From DASZTV01 sp035548055 (lineage in GTDB: Bacteria; Actinomycetota; Actinomycetes; JAFAQI01): a stretch of DNA of 43,861 bases. Positions 33,323 through 41,382 of the stretch are shown one piece after another. Every line of letters begins with the position of its first letter. Position 1 is the first letter of the stretch. The position numbers and the translations under genes are program-made. Under the pieces are notes generated by a model, which had not been told where the DNA came from, searched no databases, and saw only the letters and a list, made by a program, of their open reading frames with translations. The DNA lies in assembly GCA_035548055.1 (NCBI GenBank), contig DASZTL010000019.1:1-43861 (forward strand). The letters are read 5' to 3'.

Positions 33323-34507
33323 CTACGAATCGAGCGAGCCGCCGAGTGCCGCGCGGTAGGCGTCCTCTATACGGTCGGTGATCGCCTCCCAGTCGTAGGC
33401 CGCGCTCGCCGCCCGGCAGCGCTCGCGATCCAGCGGAGGCGTGCGGAGTCGACTCGTCATGACCCGAGCAAGATCGCCTGGATCGGTCGGCTCGAACAGC
33501 GTCCCGGTCCCGGGGTCACCGAGCAACATCGGGGTCGCGCCGGACTCCGCGCCGATCACGGGTGTGCCACAAGCCAGCGATTCGAGGGTGGACAGCCCGA
33601 GTGCCTCGTAAACCGCAGGCATGACCGTCACCCACGCGGCCGAGTACTCGCCCACGAGCTCATCAGTTGTCAGCCGTCCGAGGAACACCACCGAACTGCG
33701 GTCGGCGTCGGGGAGCCGGCCGAGCAGTTCGGCCCGCACCTCCCGCGGCGCGTCGCCGGCCAACCGCAACTCCGCGGACGGGTGCGCGGATCTCACCGTC
33801 GGCCACGCGTCGATGAGATCCACCAGCCGCTTGCGCGGCTCGGTCGGAGCACTGGTCGACAACGCGGTCGGGTGGGGTGCCCGCTCACCGAACGGGCGAA
33901 AGCGCTGCCGATCCACGCCGGCCGGCATCACCGTCATCTCGCGGTTGAACCCTGACATCTGCTCGATCACCCAGTCGCTGTTGCACCACACGACGTCGGC
34001 TCGCGAGAAGGCGCGTTCGATCAGCCGAGTGTGTAGGCGGCTTCGGCTCATTCGCTCTTTCGTGACACTGCCCGTCACCTTGAGGAAGACCGGGCGACCA
34101 CGACCGACAACAGCAGCGGCGTCTACGTAGTGCCAGCAGTGCACGATGTCACTGCGTGCGAAGTAGCTGCCGATGGCTGAGGCGAAGACGAAAGGGGCGG
34201 TGTCGTCCGCACCCGTCCGCAACAGCCGCTTCGGGGTATGAAAGCCGCGGATGTAGCGGACGTGGATGCCGTCGACCTCTCGGGCGCTCGTCACCCCGTG
34301 CGGTTGCGTTGTCACCAGCGTGACGTCGTGGCCGCGCGCGACGAGGCGGGTGCCCAGATCGTGGATCTCCCGCTCAGCGCCACGGTTCACGTGTGGCCAG
34401 AAGAACGGGTGGGTGAAGAGGATGTGAATCCTGCCCGCCTTCGCCTCGGCCGGTCTCGCCGGACGCCGATCGACGTCTGCCAGAACCGGAACCCTGTGAC
34501 CACTCAC
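33323..34507 (-). CDS. GT4 family glycosyltransferase
   Basis: 394 residues. IHILFTHPFFWPHVNRGAEREIHDLGTRL (acceptor loop) starts near residue 27. FLKVTGSVTKERM, WCNSDWVIEQM, VMPAGVDRQRFRP, RLAGDAPREV, VVFLGRLTTDEL and EALGLSTLESLACGTPVIGAESG (EX7E) follow. GTG 34507 is the only start before the core. It is divergent from wzm across just 12 bp, so the two promoters must overlap the opposite coding ends. Confidence 0.85.
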   Translation of the reverse strand: MSGHRVPVLADVDRRPARPAEAKAGRIHILFTHPFFWPHVNRGAEREIHDLGTRLVARGHDVTLVTTQPHGVTSAREVDGIHVRYIRGFHTPKRLLRTGADDTAPFVFASAIGSYFARSDIVHCWHYVDAAAVVGRGRPVFLKVTGSVTKERMSRSRLHTRLIERAFSRADVVWCNSDWVIEQMSGFNREMTVMPAGVDRQRFRPFGERAPHPTALSTSAPTEPRKRLVDLIDAWPTVRSAHPSAELRLAGDAPREVRAELLGRLPDADRSSVVFLGRLTTDELVGEYSAAWVTVMPAVYEALGLSTLESLACGTPVIGAESGATPMLLGDPGTGTLFEPTDPGDLARVMTSRLRTPPLDRERCRAASAAYDWEAITDRIEDAYRAALGGSLDS

Positions 34508-34513
34508 TACGCT
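34508..34513 (+). promoter_or_regulatory. Candidate -10 TACGCT, leaderless wzm
   Basis: TACGCT ends 6 nt before GTG 34520 and starts 1 bp after the divergent GT4 start codon. A leaderless transcript explains how two genes can be 12 bp apart head to head. Confidence 0.5.
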
Positions 34514-34519
34514 AGCGGC

Positions 34520-35368
34520 GTGGCCAACTCCTCGACCGCGACATCGGGAGCCGCGGTTCTGGACCTGACCGGCGAGCGAACCCCGATCTCAGTCCTCCTA
34601 AGAGACTTACGGCGCCAGCGCCACTTGCTCGTGATGCTGGCAAACCGCGACTTCAAGGCGAAGTACCGCAGCACGAACCTGGGCTTGGTATGGGCGGTGC
34701 TGCTGCCGCTGATCCAAGGGACGGTCCTGGCGCTCGTCTTCACGCACGTCGTTCACATCCAGGCGCGCACGGCTAGCTATCCCGTTTTCGTCCTGGCCGG
34801 CATGGCGACCTGGACCTACCTGTCCTCATCGGTGCAGAGCGCTACCACGTCAATCCTCGACCAGTCGGACATCGCCGGCCGGATCTACTTTCCCCGAATG
34901 TTCCTGCCAGGTGTGGCCATCCTCGCCGCGGCGCCCGGCCTGCTAGCCAGCCTGATCGTGGTCATCCCCATCTCCGTGGTGCTCGGCGTCACCCCCACCT
35001 GGCATTTCGTCGCGCTCCCACTCGGGTGGCTGCTGGCGGTCGTCACCGTGTACGCCATCGGGGCACCGCTGGCCCTGCTCAACGTCTACTTCCGCGACGT
35101 CAAGTACTTCGTCGTGGCGGCCCTCCAAGCGCTGCTCTACGGCTCGCCGGTCATCTACCCGCTCGACCTGCTCGGCGACTACAAGGCAATCCTCTACGCC
35201 AACCCGGCTTCCGGGATCATCGAGCTCGTCCGCTGGTCCTTCGACGTCAACGGCAAAGATCCTGTCCTGGCGCCTCTCGCCGGCACCGCCGTGTGGATCA
35301 TCGTCATGACCGGCGTGACAGTCATCGCGTACGCGCGACAGGAGCGTCTGGCGTGTGATCGCCTGTGA
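34520..35368 (+). CDS. wzm: ABC-2 type polysaccharide export permease (Wzm-like)
   Basis: 282 residues, about six membrane segments. RDLRRQRHLLVMLANRDFKAKYRSTNLGLVWAVLLPLIQG (about 27-66) is the amphipathic gate helix and first span of the Wzm/TagG/RfbA family. YFRDVKYFVVAALQALLYGSPVIYPLD is the later signature. With Wzt it forms a channel that carries complete lipid-linked glycans across the membrane using ATP. GTG 34520 is used; the long upstream in-frame stretch to 34238 lies antisense to a GT4 gene. The TGA overlaps the wzt GTG. Confidence 0.9.
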   Translation: MANSSTATSGAAVLDLTGERTPISVLLRDLRRQRHLLVMLANRDFKAKYRSTNLGLVWAVLLPLIQGTVLALVFTHVVHIQARTASYPVFVLAGMATWTYLSSSVQSATTSILDQSDIAGRIYFPRMFLPGVAILAAAPGLLASLIVVIPISVVLGVTPTWHFVALPLGWLLAVVTVYAIGAPLALLNVYFRDVKYFVVAALQALLYGSPVIYPLDLLGDYKAILYANPASGIIELVRWSFDVNGKDPVLAPLAGTAVWIIVMTGVTVIAYARQERLACDRL

Positions 35369-36591
35369 CCACAAGCGTCCGCTTCGAGAACGTCAGCAAG
35401 CGGTACTCGCTGGGGGGCGAACCCACCCTCGTCTCCCGGATGAACCCGCGCCGCAATCGAGGGCTCAGCGAGGTCTGGGCACTTCGCGATGTGTCGTTCG
35501 TCGTCGAGCAGGGCGAGACGGTCGCCATCGTCGGTAGCAACGGCTCGGGCAAGACCACGACCCTACGGATGGTCGCCGGCATCTCCGCTCCGACCAGCGG
35601 CCGAATCCGCGTCGAAGGCAGCGTCGCGCCACTGATCGGAATCGGAGTCGGATTCAACCCCGAGCTGAGCGGCCGAGAGAACGTCGCCGTGAACGGGCAA
35701 CTGCTCGGGCTCAGTCAGAAGGAGATCCGTCGCAATTTTGACGCGATCGTCGAGTTCAGCGAGATAGAGGCATACCTCGACACCCCGGTGAAGTTCTACT
35801 CGTCCGGCATGTACCTGCGGCTCGGCTTCGCCGTCGCGGTGCACACGCGTCCGGAGATCCTCGTCGTTGACGAGATCCTGGCCGTCGGTGATGCCGCCTT
35901 TCAGGCCAAGTGCAACATCCGGATGCGCGAACTCCGGGACGCCGGAACCACGATCGTTCTCGTCACCCACAACCTCAATCTCGCGGTGCGTATGTCCAAG
36001 CGCACTATCGTGCTCAGCCGCGGCGAACTCGTCTTCGACGGCGACTCGACCGAGGGGGTTGGCGTCTACCACGAGATGCTGTCCGAGATCCGCGACGTCA
36101 GTGACACCGCCAACGTGACGATCGACGGCGAGGATGTGACGCAAAGCAAAGGACAGGCGAAGGTCAGCCTCGACATCAGAAATCACGCTGGTGACTCCAA
36201 GCGCCAGGTCGAGACCGGCAGGCCGTTCAGCATCTTCGTCACTATCGAGTTCACTGAGGAAGTCGAGGATCCGTGCATCGGCATTGGGCTCACGCCGGCC
36301 GAGGGTCATGATGTCGTCGCTTCAGTCTTCACCGCGCCGGGCGAGTACCGCGGCAAGCACGGACCCGGCCGGCCCTTGCATGCCGAAGTGAGAATGGAGA
36401 ACCATCTACTCACTCGCAGCTACATCGCCCACGCCGTGATCTACGACTCGCAACGTAAGTGGCTGCTCGGGCTGAGCCCGTTCGAGTCCTTCTACGTCAA
36501 GTCGCCAAGCAAGTACTTCGGGACGACCGATCTCCACAGCGTATTGACGATCAACGGCACGGAGATGTCGAACGTCGCCGTAGTGCGTTGA
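35365..36591 (+). CDS. wzt: Polysaccharide ABC exporter ATPase with C-terminal glycan-binding-type domain (Wzt-like)
   Basis: 408 residues. ATPase domain: Walker A GSNGSGKTT (57-65, K63), signature YSSGM (145-149), Walker B ILVVDE (165-170), switch H202 in VTHN. Residues about 262-408 are an extra beta-rich domain (VSLDIRNHAGD...PFSIFVTIEFTEEVEDPCIGIGLTPAEGHDVV) like the Wzt C-terminal domain, which in E. coli O9a-type systems binds the modified non-reducing end of the polymer before export. GTG 35365 overlaps the wzm stop. It converges with the GT2 gene with a 4-bp gap. Confidence 0.9.
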   Translation: MTTSVRFENVSKRYSLGGEPTLVSRMNPRRNRGLSEVWALRDVSFVVEQGETVAIVGSNGSGKTTTLRMVAGISAPTSGRIRVEGSVAPLIGIGVGFNPELSGRENVAVNGQLLGLSQKEIRRNFDAIVEFSEIEAYLDTPVKFYSSGMYLRLGFAVAVHTRPEILVVDEILAVGDAAFQAKCNIRMRELRDAGTTIVLVTHNLNLAVRMSKRTIVLSRGELVFDGDSTEGVGVYHEMLSEIRDVSDTANVTIDGEDVTQSKGQAKVSLDIRNHAGDSKRQVETGRPFSIFVTIEFTEEVEDPCIGIGLTPAEGHDVVASVFTAPGEYRGKHGPGRPLHAEVRMENHLLTRSYIAHAVIYDSQRKWLLGLSPFESFYVKSPSKYFGTTDLHSVLTINGTEMSNVAVVR

Positions 36592-36595
36592 TCTC

Positions 36596-37564
36596 CTAGA
36601 GGATCAGACAGTGATAGCGCGCGGAGCTGCGCACCATTGCGCCGACTTCGAGTGCGTCGAGCGCGATGGCACCCGGAAGCGAGGTCAAGGCACCGTATCC
36701 TGACGAGATCGGTGCGGTACGCAGCTTTCGATACAGGTACGGCACAACTGCGACGAGCGTCTCTGGGTAGGTCCAAGCCGACGCGACGGCTGCAGCCGCC
36801 AGCAACAACAGCGCGTGCTCCTTCTTCCAGAAGACGTGTCCCCACAGCAGATCGCCGCGGATCTGCGGGTGCTTGCGGACGACGAGCGCGAGGTCAAGCC
36901 ACTTCCGCCACGCCTCGCGGGCCGCCGAGCTCCACTCGCTCGGCCTCACATCGTGATGCACGAGCGCCTCCGTCACGAAGATCGGGCGGGCCCCACCCTC
37001 CTGTACCCGCAGGCCGAGGTCCGTGTCCTCGCCGGCCGCGCTACGAAACCGCTCGTCGAACCCGCCGGCTGCCTCGAGCAGGTCCCGGCGGTAGAAGCAG
37101 TTGGCGGTCGCGAAGAACCGCGCATCATCCACCCGCAGTGTTCGGGCGAACGGGCCGAGGTTGCCCGCCTGGTCCGGCGCCGGCTCCACCTTGCCAACCA
37201 CTACCCCGACCGCTGGGTCCTCCAGCGCGGCGATGCCCGCGGCCAGCCACCCGGGTGCAGGAACACAGTCGTCATCGGTGAACGCGACCACCGGAGCACC
37301 CCCCTCACGCCAGGCGACGTTCCTGCCGCTCGCCGGGCCTCGGTTGCGCTCACCCGGCACAACCCGCAACGCAAACGGGGTGGACTCGGCGAGCGCGCGC
37401 AACAGTGCGAGCGTGCCGTCCGTCGACGCGTCGTCGTACACGACCACCTCGAAGTCGGTCGGCGACAGCGACTGCTTTCCCAGCGCGTCGATCAGACGCG
37501 CGATTCGGTCCTTGCGCTGGTACGTCGACACCGCGACCGACACCCGTGGCGCCGATGCGCTCAC
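36596..37564 (-). CDS. GT2 family glycosyltransferase
   Basis: 322 residues. VSVAVSTYQRKDRIARLIDAL, VVVYDDASTDGT, VAFTDDDCVPAPGWL (DDD metal site), ANCFYRRDLLEAAGGFDERFRSAAGEDTDLGLRV (catalytic ED) are GT-A motifs. A hydrophobic segment near 250-265 (ALLLLAAAAVASAWT) may tether it to the membrane. GTG 37564 overlaps the SGNH gene stop (GTGA). It is the last gene of the operon starting at 40579. Confidence 0.85.
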   Translation of the reverse strand: MSASAPRVSVAVSTYQRKDRIARLIDALGKQSLSPTDFEVVVYDDASTDGTLALLRALAESTPFALRVVPGERNRGPASGRNVAWREGGAPVVAFTDDDCVPAPGWLAAGIAALEDPAVGVVVGKVEPAPDQAGNLGPFARTLRVDDARFFATANCFYRRDLLEAAGGFDERFRSAAGEDTDLGLRVQEGGARPIFVTEALVHHDVRPSEWSSAAREAWRKWLDLALVVRKHPQIRGDLLWGHVFWKKEHALLLLAAAAVASAWTYPETLVAVVPYLYRKLRTAPISSGYGALTSLPGAIALDALEVGAMVRSSARYHCLIL

Positions 37565-38433
37565 TGACCGCTCGCGCGCCGTTCGAGCCGTCGCTCGGAC
37601 ATCCGCAGCCCGTCACCGCGGCCCGTCGCCGGCCGGGCCAGCCAGTCGACGATCTCGGCCGTCAACAGCTCCGCGGTGCGCAGATGGCCGCGTGCGGTGC
37701 GGTGAATGCCGTCGGGCAGCCCGTCATCGAATCCGAGCTCGTCGAGGATGGTCCGCGACGCGGGCACGAGCCGCACCTCGGGGTCGTCCAACCCGTCGAC
37801 AAGCCGTGCCAGCACCTCCTGGTAACGCTCCCAGCGCTGCCACATGCCCGGCACCCAATAGCAGAACCGCTCGCCCGGTGGGTCGCAGTCGAGCACGAGC
37901 ACCAGACATCCGGTCTCCTCCCGCGCCAACTCGATCACCCGCTGCATCTCGCGAGCGAAACGGTCGGGCGACAGCCGCCAGGAGTGACGCGACGTGCGGC
38001 CGGCCGCGAACCGCTGCCAGCTACGCAGAACCCGCCACAGCCTCGGCGCGATCCACCGTCGGTAGAGCACCGGGAGCGGTGCGGAGGAGATATCCCACGA
38101 CGCGAAGTGACGGGCCGCCCACGTGGGCAGGAAGTTGGGCTGGCACTCACCCATTCCGTAGTTGAGCACCAGGACATCGGGGAACCGGTTGCGGACCGAG
38201 TGCTCGTAGCGGCGGCGGAAGTCGTTGATGAGGTCGAACCACTGCCCGACGTGGGCCGTGTGCGCCTGGATGCCGCGTTGGGACAGCAGCCGCGGCAGCA
38301 GTTCGCCGTAGTTCCCCTCGTCGCGCCGCGTCCGCGGCGGAGTCACCAGCAGTGACACGGAGCCACCGCTGACCAGGATCTCAAGCGGTTCGTGCACCAC
38401 CCCGTCGGAAAGCTTGGCCCAACGGCCGCTCAT
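37561..38433 (-). CDS. SGNH/GDSL-type hydrolase
   Basis: 290 residues. Block I is ILVSGGSVSLL with candidate nucleophile S25 (GGS replaces GDS). LVLNYGMGE carries the oxyanion N91, and DGIHRTARGH supplies D241 and H244 of the triad. There is no signal peptide, so it acts inside the cell. The family includes esterases and O-acyl transferases/esterases of carbohydrates; here it may add or remove an acyl group on the glycan. The ATG overlaps the sulfotransferase stop (ATGA), and its own stop overlaps the next GT2 start. Confidence 0.75.
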   Translation of the reverse strand: MSGRWAKLSDGVVHEPLEILVSGGSVSLLVTPPRTRRDEGNYGELLPRLLSQRGIQAHTAHVGQWFDLINDFRRRYEHSVRNRFPDVLVLNYGMGECQPNFLPTWAARHFASWDISSAPLPVLYRRWIAPRLWRVLRSWQRFAAGRTSRHSWRLSPDRFAREMQRVIELAREETGCLVLVLDCDPPGERFCYWVPGMWQRWERYQEVLARLVDGLDDPEVRLVPASRTILDELGFDDGLPDGIHRTARGHLRTAELLTAEIVDWLARPATGRGDGLRMSERRLERRASGQ

Positions 38434-39734
38434 CGGCCGCCGCCCTCGATCACGATGCGGGTCACCTTGCCGCGACCCACATAGTACCGATGCTGCTGGC
38501 GACGACCGTCATCCGGCATGACCTCGACCGCGGCGGCATGGCGATCCGCCGTCACCGGAATCGCGCGGGCGCCACCGAGCACGTCGCACAGCCTGCCAGC
38601 AACCAGCTGCGCACCTGTGCTGCGGGCACCTCCTTCCGCTTCGAGGACCACGTCGGAGCTCAACAGGGCGGTCACGGCGGCCAGGTCACGCGCGGTGGCA
38701 GCGGCGACGAGCCGGCGCGACACCGCCTGGACGGACGCCGGCGCCTGCCGGCGCGCCGCGGCGCGCTGCCGCGCCTTCGCGCCCGTTGCGGTCGCGGAGC
38801 CTCGCAGCGTGCTGCGCAGGGTGCCGACGCTGCGGCGCAGCGACCGGCGCGCGAGAATGCGGTCGCGCTCCGCGCCGTCGATGTACCCGAGCTCGACCAT
38901 CAGCTCGCCCGCGACAGACACGACGTCCTGCTCGGCGGCGGGGTCGATTGCCGCCCACTTGTCCGCCGAGATCCGCCTGTCCGAGGGCCGGACGTTGACT
39001 GGCGCCTTGCCGAAGTCCACCGCTGCTGCAACGTACTCGTCGTCGTGACTGAGTCCGGCCGCGCCAAGAATCTCGGCAAGATGGCGATGCGGATCGGTCA
39101 GCAGGTCCTCGTAGCGCACCTCGTGATAGCGCAGTCCCGACAGTTGAGTCCGGCAGTCGAGGACAGTCCCGCGCCAGCCTGCCGCCGCCGCCCGCCAGTC
39201 GCGCAGCTCGGGATTCCAGTCCGCCCACAGGTCGCGTGCCGAGCTCAGCGCGTCACGCGGGTTGCGGATGATATGGATGTACGTCGCGTCCGGGTAGACC
39301 TCCGCCATCCGCCGAGCGCACAACGCATGGTTCGGCGTCTTGTCCAGGACGCGGGTGGCGTCAGGTCGGGTCGCCGCTACCGTCGCGCTGAACATTCCAT
39401 CCACGAAAGCCCGCGTGAGGGTCAGCAACTCGTCTCGCGTCACCCAAGTCGAAAGGTTCATGTAGGGATCTGGGTTTTCGAAGTTCGCGAAGACCGCGTC
39501 GAGGCCCTCACAGAACGCGTGCATCTCGCCGGCAGTCGCCACCTCGGGATGGGTGAGCAGCATCTGGTGCAGCCAGCTCGTCCCGCTGCGCGGCGCGCCC
39601 GTAATGAAGATCGGCCGGCCATGCCAGGGGCTCACCGCCGGGTCGAACGCAGCGCTAACGCGTTCGTGCGCCTGGGCCGCGAGCTGAGCCACCGTCTGTC
39701 GGACGATCAGCTCGCGGCCGGTCGGCCTGCTCAT
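38430..39734 (-). CDS. Sulfotransferase fused to C-terminal NTF2-like domain
   Basis: 434 residues. Residues about 40-300 are a PAPS-dependent sulfotransferase: PIFITGAPRSGTSWLHQML (5'-phosphosulfate loop, 41-59), TPNHALCARRM, and IHIIRNPRDALSSARD (3'-phosphate site, R157 and S165). After a basic linker, residues about 335-430 look like a SnoaL/NTF2-like domain (VSRRLVAAATARDLAAVTALLSSDVVLEAEGG..). The combination is unusual. It probably sulfates a sugar of the polymer from PAPS. It sits between the initiating sugar transferase (2-nt gap) and the SGNH hydrolase (overlap). Confidence 0.82.
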   Translation of the reverse strand: MSRPTGRELIVRQTVAQLAAQAHERVSAAFDPAVSPWHGRPIFITGAPRSGTSWLHQMLLTHPEVATAGEMHAFCEGLDAVFANFENPDPYMNLSTWVTRDELLTLTRAFVDGMFSATVAATRPDATRVLDKTPNHALCARRMAEVYPDATYIHIIRNPRDALSSARDLWADWNPELRDWRAAAAGWRGTVLDCRTQLSGLRYHEVRYEDLLTDPHRHLAEILGAAGLSHDDEYVAAAVDFGKAPVNVRPSDRRISADKWAAIDPAAEQDVVSVAGELMVELGYIDGAERDRILARRSLRRSVGTLRSTLRGSATATGAKARQRAAARRQAPASVQAVSRRLVAAATARDLAAVTALLSSDVVLEAEGGARSTGAQLVAGRLCDVLGGARAIPVTADRHAAAVEVMPDDGRRQQHRYYVGRGKVTRIVIEGGGR

Positions 39735-39736
39735 GA

Positions 39737-40579
39737 TCAGACCTCGACGGGAACGATCTCCGCGCCGACCATCGACACCGCCACGAACTCGTCGGCCGTA
39801 CCCGACAGTTGCGGGTAGAGCTCCGCCGCAAGTCCGCGATCCGCGGAGGCGACGACGCGGACGGCAGCGAACTCGTCGTCGTCGACGGTGGCAGGCACCG
39901 AACCGACGGCGGTCACGAAGTCAGCCGGGTCGACCAGGCCACGGCCGCGGACCCAACCCGGCACGTCGTCGATTTCGACCGGCTTGAGCAGCCCGGTCAC
40001 GGTCGCAACGGTGCGAAGCATGATCCACAGGTCGAAGCGCACCGACGCGTGACGCAGGTAGAACAGGTCGAAGCGGGGGGCGCCGGTGGAAACCTCCGAG
40101 GACGCCGTGCTGATCTGCCAGAGGCCGGTGCAACCGGGCCGAACGGTGCTGCGGACCGTGTCGAAGGTGGGCTCCACCTCCTCCACACAGTCTGGCAGCC
40201 GCGGCCGTGGGCCGACCAGGCTCATCGCTCCGAGCGGGACCAGCAGCAACTGTGGAAGCTCGTCGAGGTGAGCGTGTCGCAGGAAGGCACACAACCTCGG
40301 CAAGTGCATGGCGTCGAAGTCGAGGTCGTGCTTGCTCGCGTAGTGCGGCGTCGACAAGGGCAGGGTGCGGAGCTTGACCAGCCGGAACGGCTCACCCAGA
40401 AGGCCCGGCCGCGTCTGGACGAAGAACGGGTTCGCGCGCAGGCAAACTGCGACGGCGACCGCGAGCAGGACAATGAATGGGAACGCGATAAAGGCGAGAA
40501 CGCCGCCCACGACGATGTCCGTGAGCCGCTTGAGCGTCGGTGTGAGGCCACCGACTGCCCCACCCGAAGCGTGCGGCAC
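39737..40579 (-). CDS. Undecaprenyl-phosphate sugar-1-phosphate transferase (WcaJ/WbaP-like)
   Basis: 280 residues, the short form lacking the four-helix N-terminal module. One membrane helix (about 22-46) follows KRLTDIV. PFFVQTRPGLLGEPFRLVKLRTL, HLDELPQLLLVPLGAMSLVGPRPRLPD (catalytic and Mg sites) and RPGCTGLWQISTASS are the polyprenyl-phosphate glycosyl-1-phosphate transferase motifs. It starts the glycan by putting a sugar phosphate on undecaprenyl phosphate. A C-terminal region of about 90 extra residues is unassigned. GTG 40579 has GGAG 5 nt upstream. It is the first gene of the five-product operon. Confidence 0.9.
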   Translation of the reverse strand: MPHASGGAVGGLTPTLKRLTDIVVGGVLAFIAFPFIVLLAVAVAVCLRANPFFVQTRPGLLGEPFRLVKLRTLPLSTPHYASKHDLDFDAMHLPRLCAFLRHAHLDELPQLLLVPLGAMSLVGPRPRLPDCVEEVEPTFDTVRSTVRPGCTGLWQISTASSEVSTGAPRFDLFYLRHASVRFDLWIMLRTVATVTGLLKPVEIDDVPGWVRGRGLVDPADFVTAVGSVPATVDDDEFAAVRVVASADRGLAAELYPQLSGTADEFVAVSMVGAEIVPVEV

Positions 40580-40605
40580 ATCTACTCCAGTCGCGTCAGC
40601 AGGAC

Positions 40606-40642
40606 TTGATCCGGAATCGTCAAAATTTGATCCGGAATCGTC
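40606..40642. repeat. Direct repeat TTGATCCGGAATCGTC, 21-bp period
   Basis: Two identical 16-bp copies (40606-40621 and 40627-40642) lie 27-63 bp before the sugar-transferase start, two helical turns apart. Each contains the palindrome TCCGGA. They look like a tandem regulator site. The rest of the 200-bp gap (40580-40779) holds no gene; an A/T-richer patch near 40660-40680 could hold the promoter. Confidence 0.5.
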
Positions 40643-40779
40643 CGGTTTGGGTCCCCCGCACTATTTCCTAGATAACGACGCCTGACCAGGAAGGTTCCGG
40701 GCTGATCAGTAACGATCACCCGTCTGGAGTAGAAACGGCGCAATGTCGGGCGATCCGCCTGTGTTACAGCCCGCCGTGG

Positions 40780-41382
40780 TCAGCCGGCGGCGAGGTCCCG
40801 ATAGCGCGCGACGCAGTCCTCGTAGGTCGGCAGGAGGCCCGCCGCGGCGGCAGCGGTCAGGCTCGGCGCCTCGGCGTCCTTCGGGGAGACCGTGATGTCG
40901 AGACCGGCCGGCCAGGGGACGGCAAGCTCGGGATCGAACGGCGAGACGATCCGCTCTGCCGCCGGGTCATATACCGACGACACGAGGTAGGTCACAGACG
41001 CCTCCTCGGTCAGCGCGCAGAAACCGTGACCGAGCCCCTCCGCGACGAAGACAGCGCGGGGCTCTGCGGCATCGAGCATCACCGACTCGACCACGCCGAA
41101 GGTCGGCGACCCGACCCGGACGTCGACCACGACATCCAGGACCGCGCCACCGCTGCAGTAAACGAGCTTTGCCTGACCGGGCGACACGTCCGAAAGGTGA
41201 ATGCCTCGTACCACGCCCCGCGCCGACAGCGAGTGATTCGCCTGGAGCACGGTGAAGGTTCGACCGGTCGCCGCCGCAAGCAGGTCGATCCGCAGCCACT
41301 CGAGAAACCGACCACGGCTGTCGTCGTGGACGACCGGCGTGCACAGCCATGCGCCGCTGATCGGCAGCGGGTCGATCCTCAT
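40780..41382 (-). CDS. rmlC: dTDP-4-dehydrorhamnose 3,5-epimerase
   Basis: 200 residues, cupin fold. Catalytic residues are in place: H62 in RGIH, K72 in QAKLV, Y132 in TYLV and D169 near the C-terminus, the base-acid set of RmlC. GHGFCAL and RIVSPFDPEL are conserved elements. It converts dTDP-4-keto-6-deoxyglucose to dTDP-4-keto-L-rhamnose. The ATG overlaps the rmlA stop (ATGA). The product of rmlD would finish dTDP-L-rhamnose and is not in the window. Confidence 0.93.
   Translation of the reverse strand: MRIDPLPISGAWLCTPVVHDDSRGRFLEWLRIDLLAAATGRTFTVLQANHSLSARGVVRGIHLSDVSPGQAKLVYCSGGAVLDVVVDVRVGSPTFGVVESVMLDAAEPRAVFVAEGLGHGFCALTEEASVTYLVSSVYDPAAERIVSPFDPELAVPWPAGLDITVSPKDAEAPSLTAAAAAGLLPTYEDCVARYRDLAAG

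Noticed and set aside
34238..34519. N-terminal extension of Wzm to 34238
   Set aside because: The extension is antisense to a GT4 gene, is not hydrophobic, and Wzm proteins begin close to the RDLRR segment.
36589..36606. Imperfect palindrome TGATCTCCTAGAGGATCA over two convergent stops as terminator
   Set aside because: Interrupted 5-bp arms only; too weak for a separate call.
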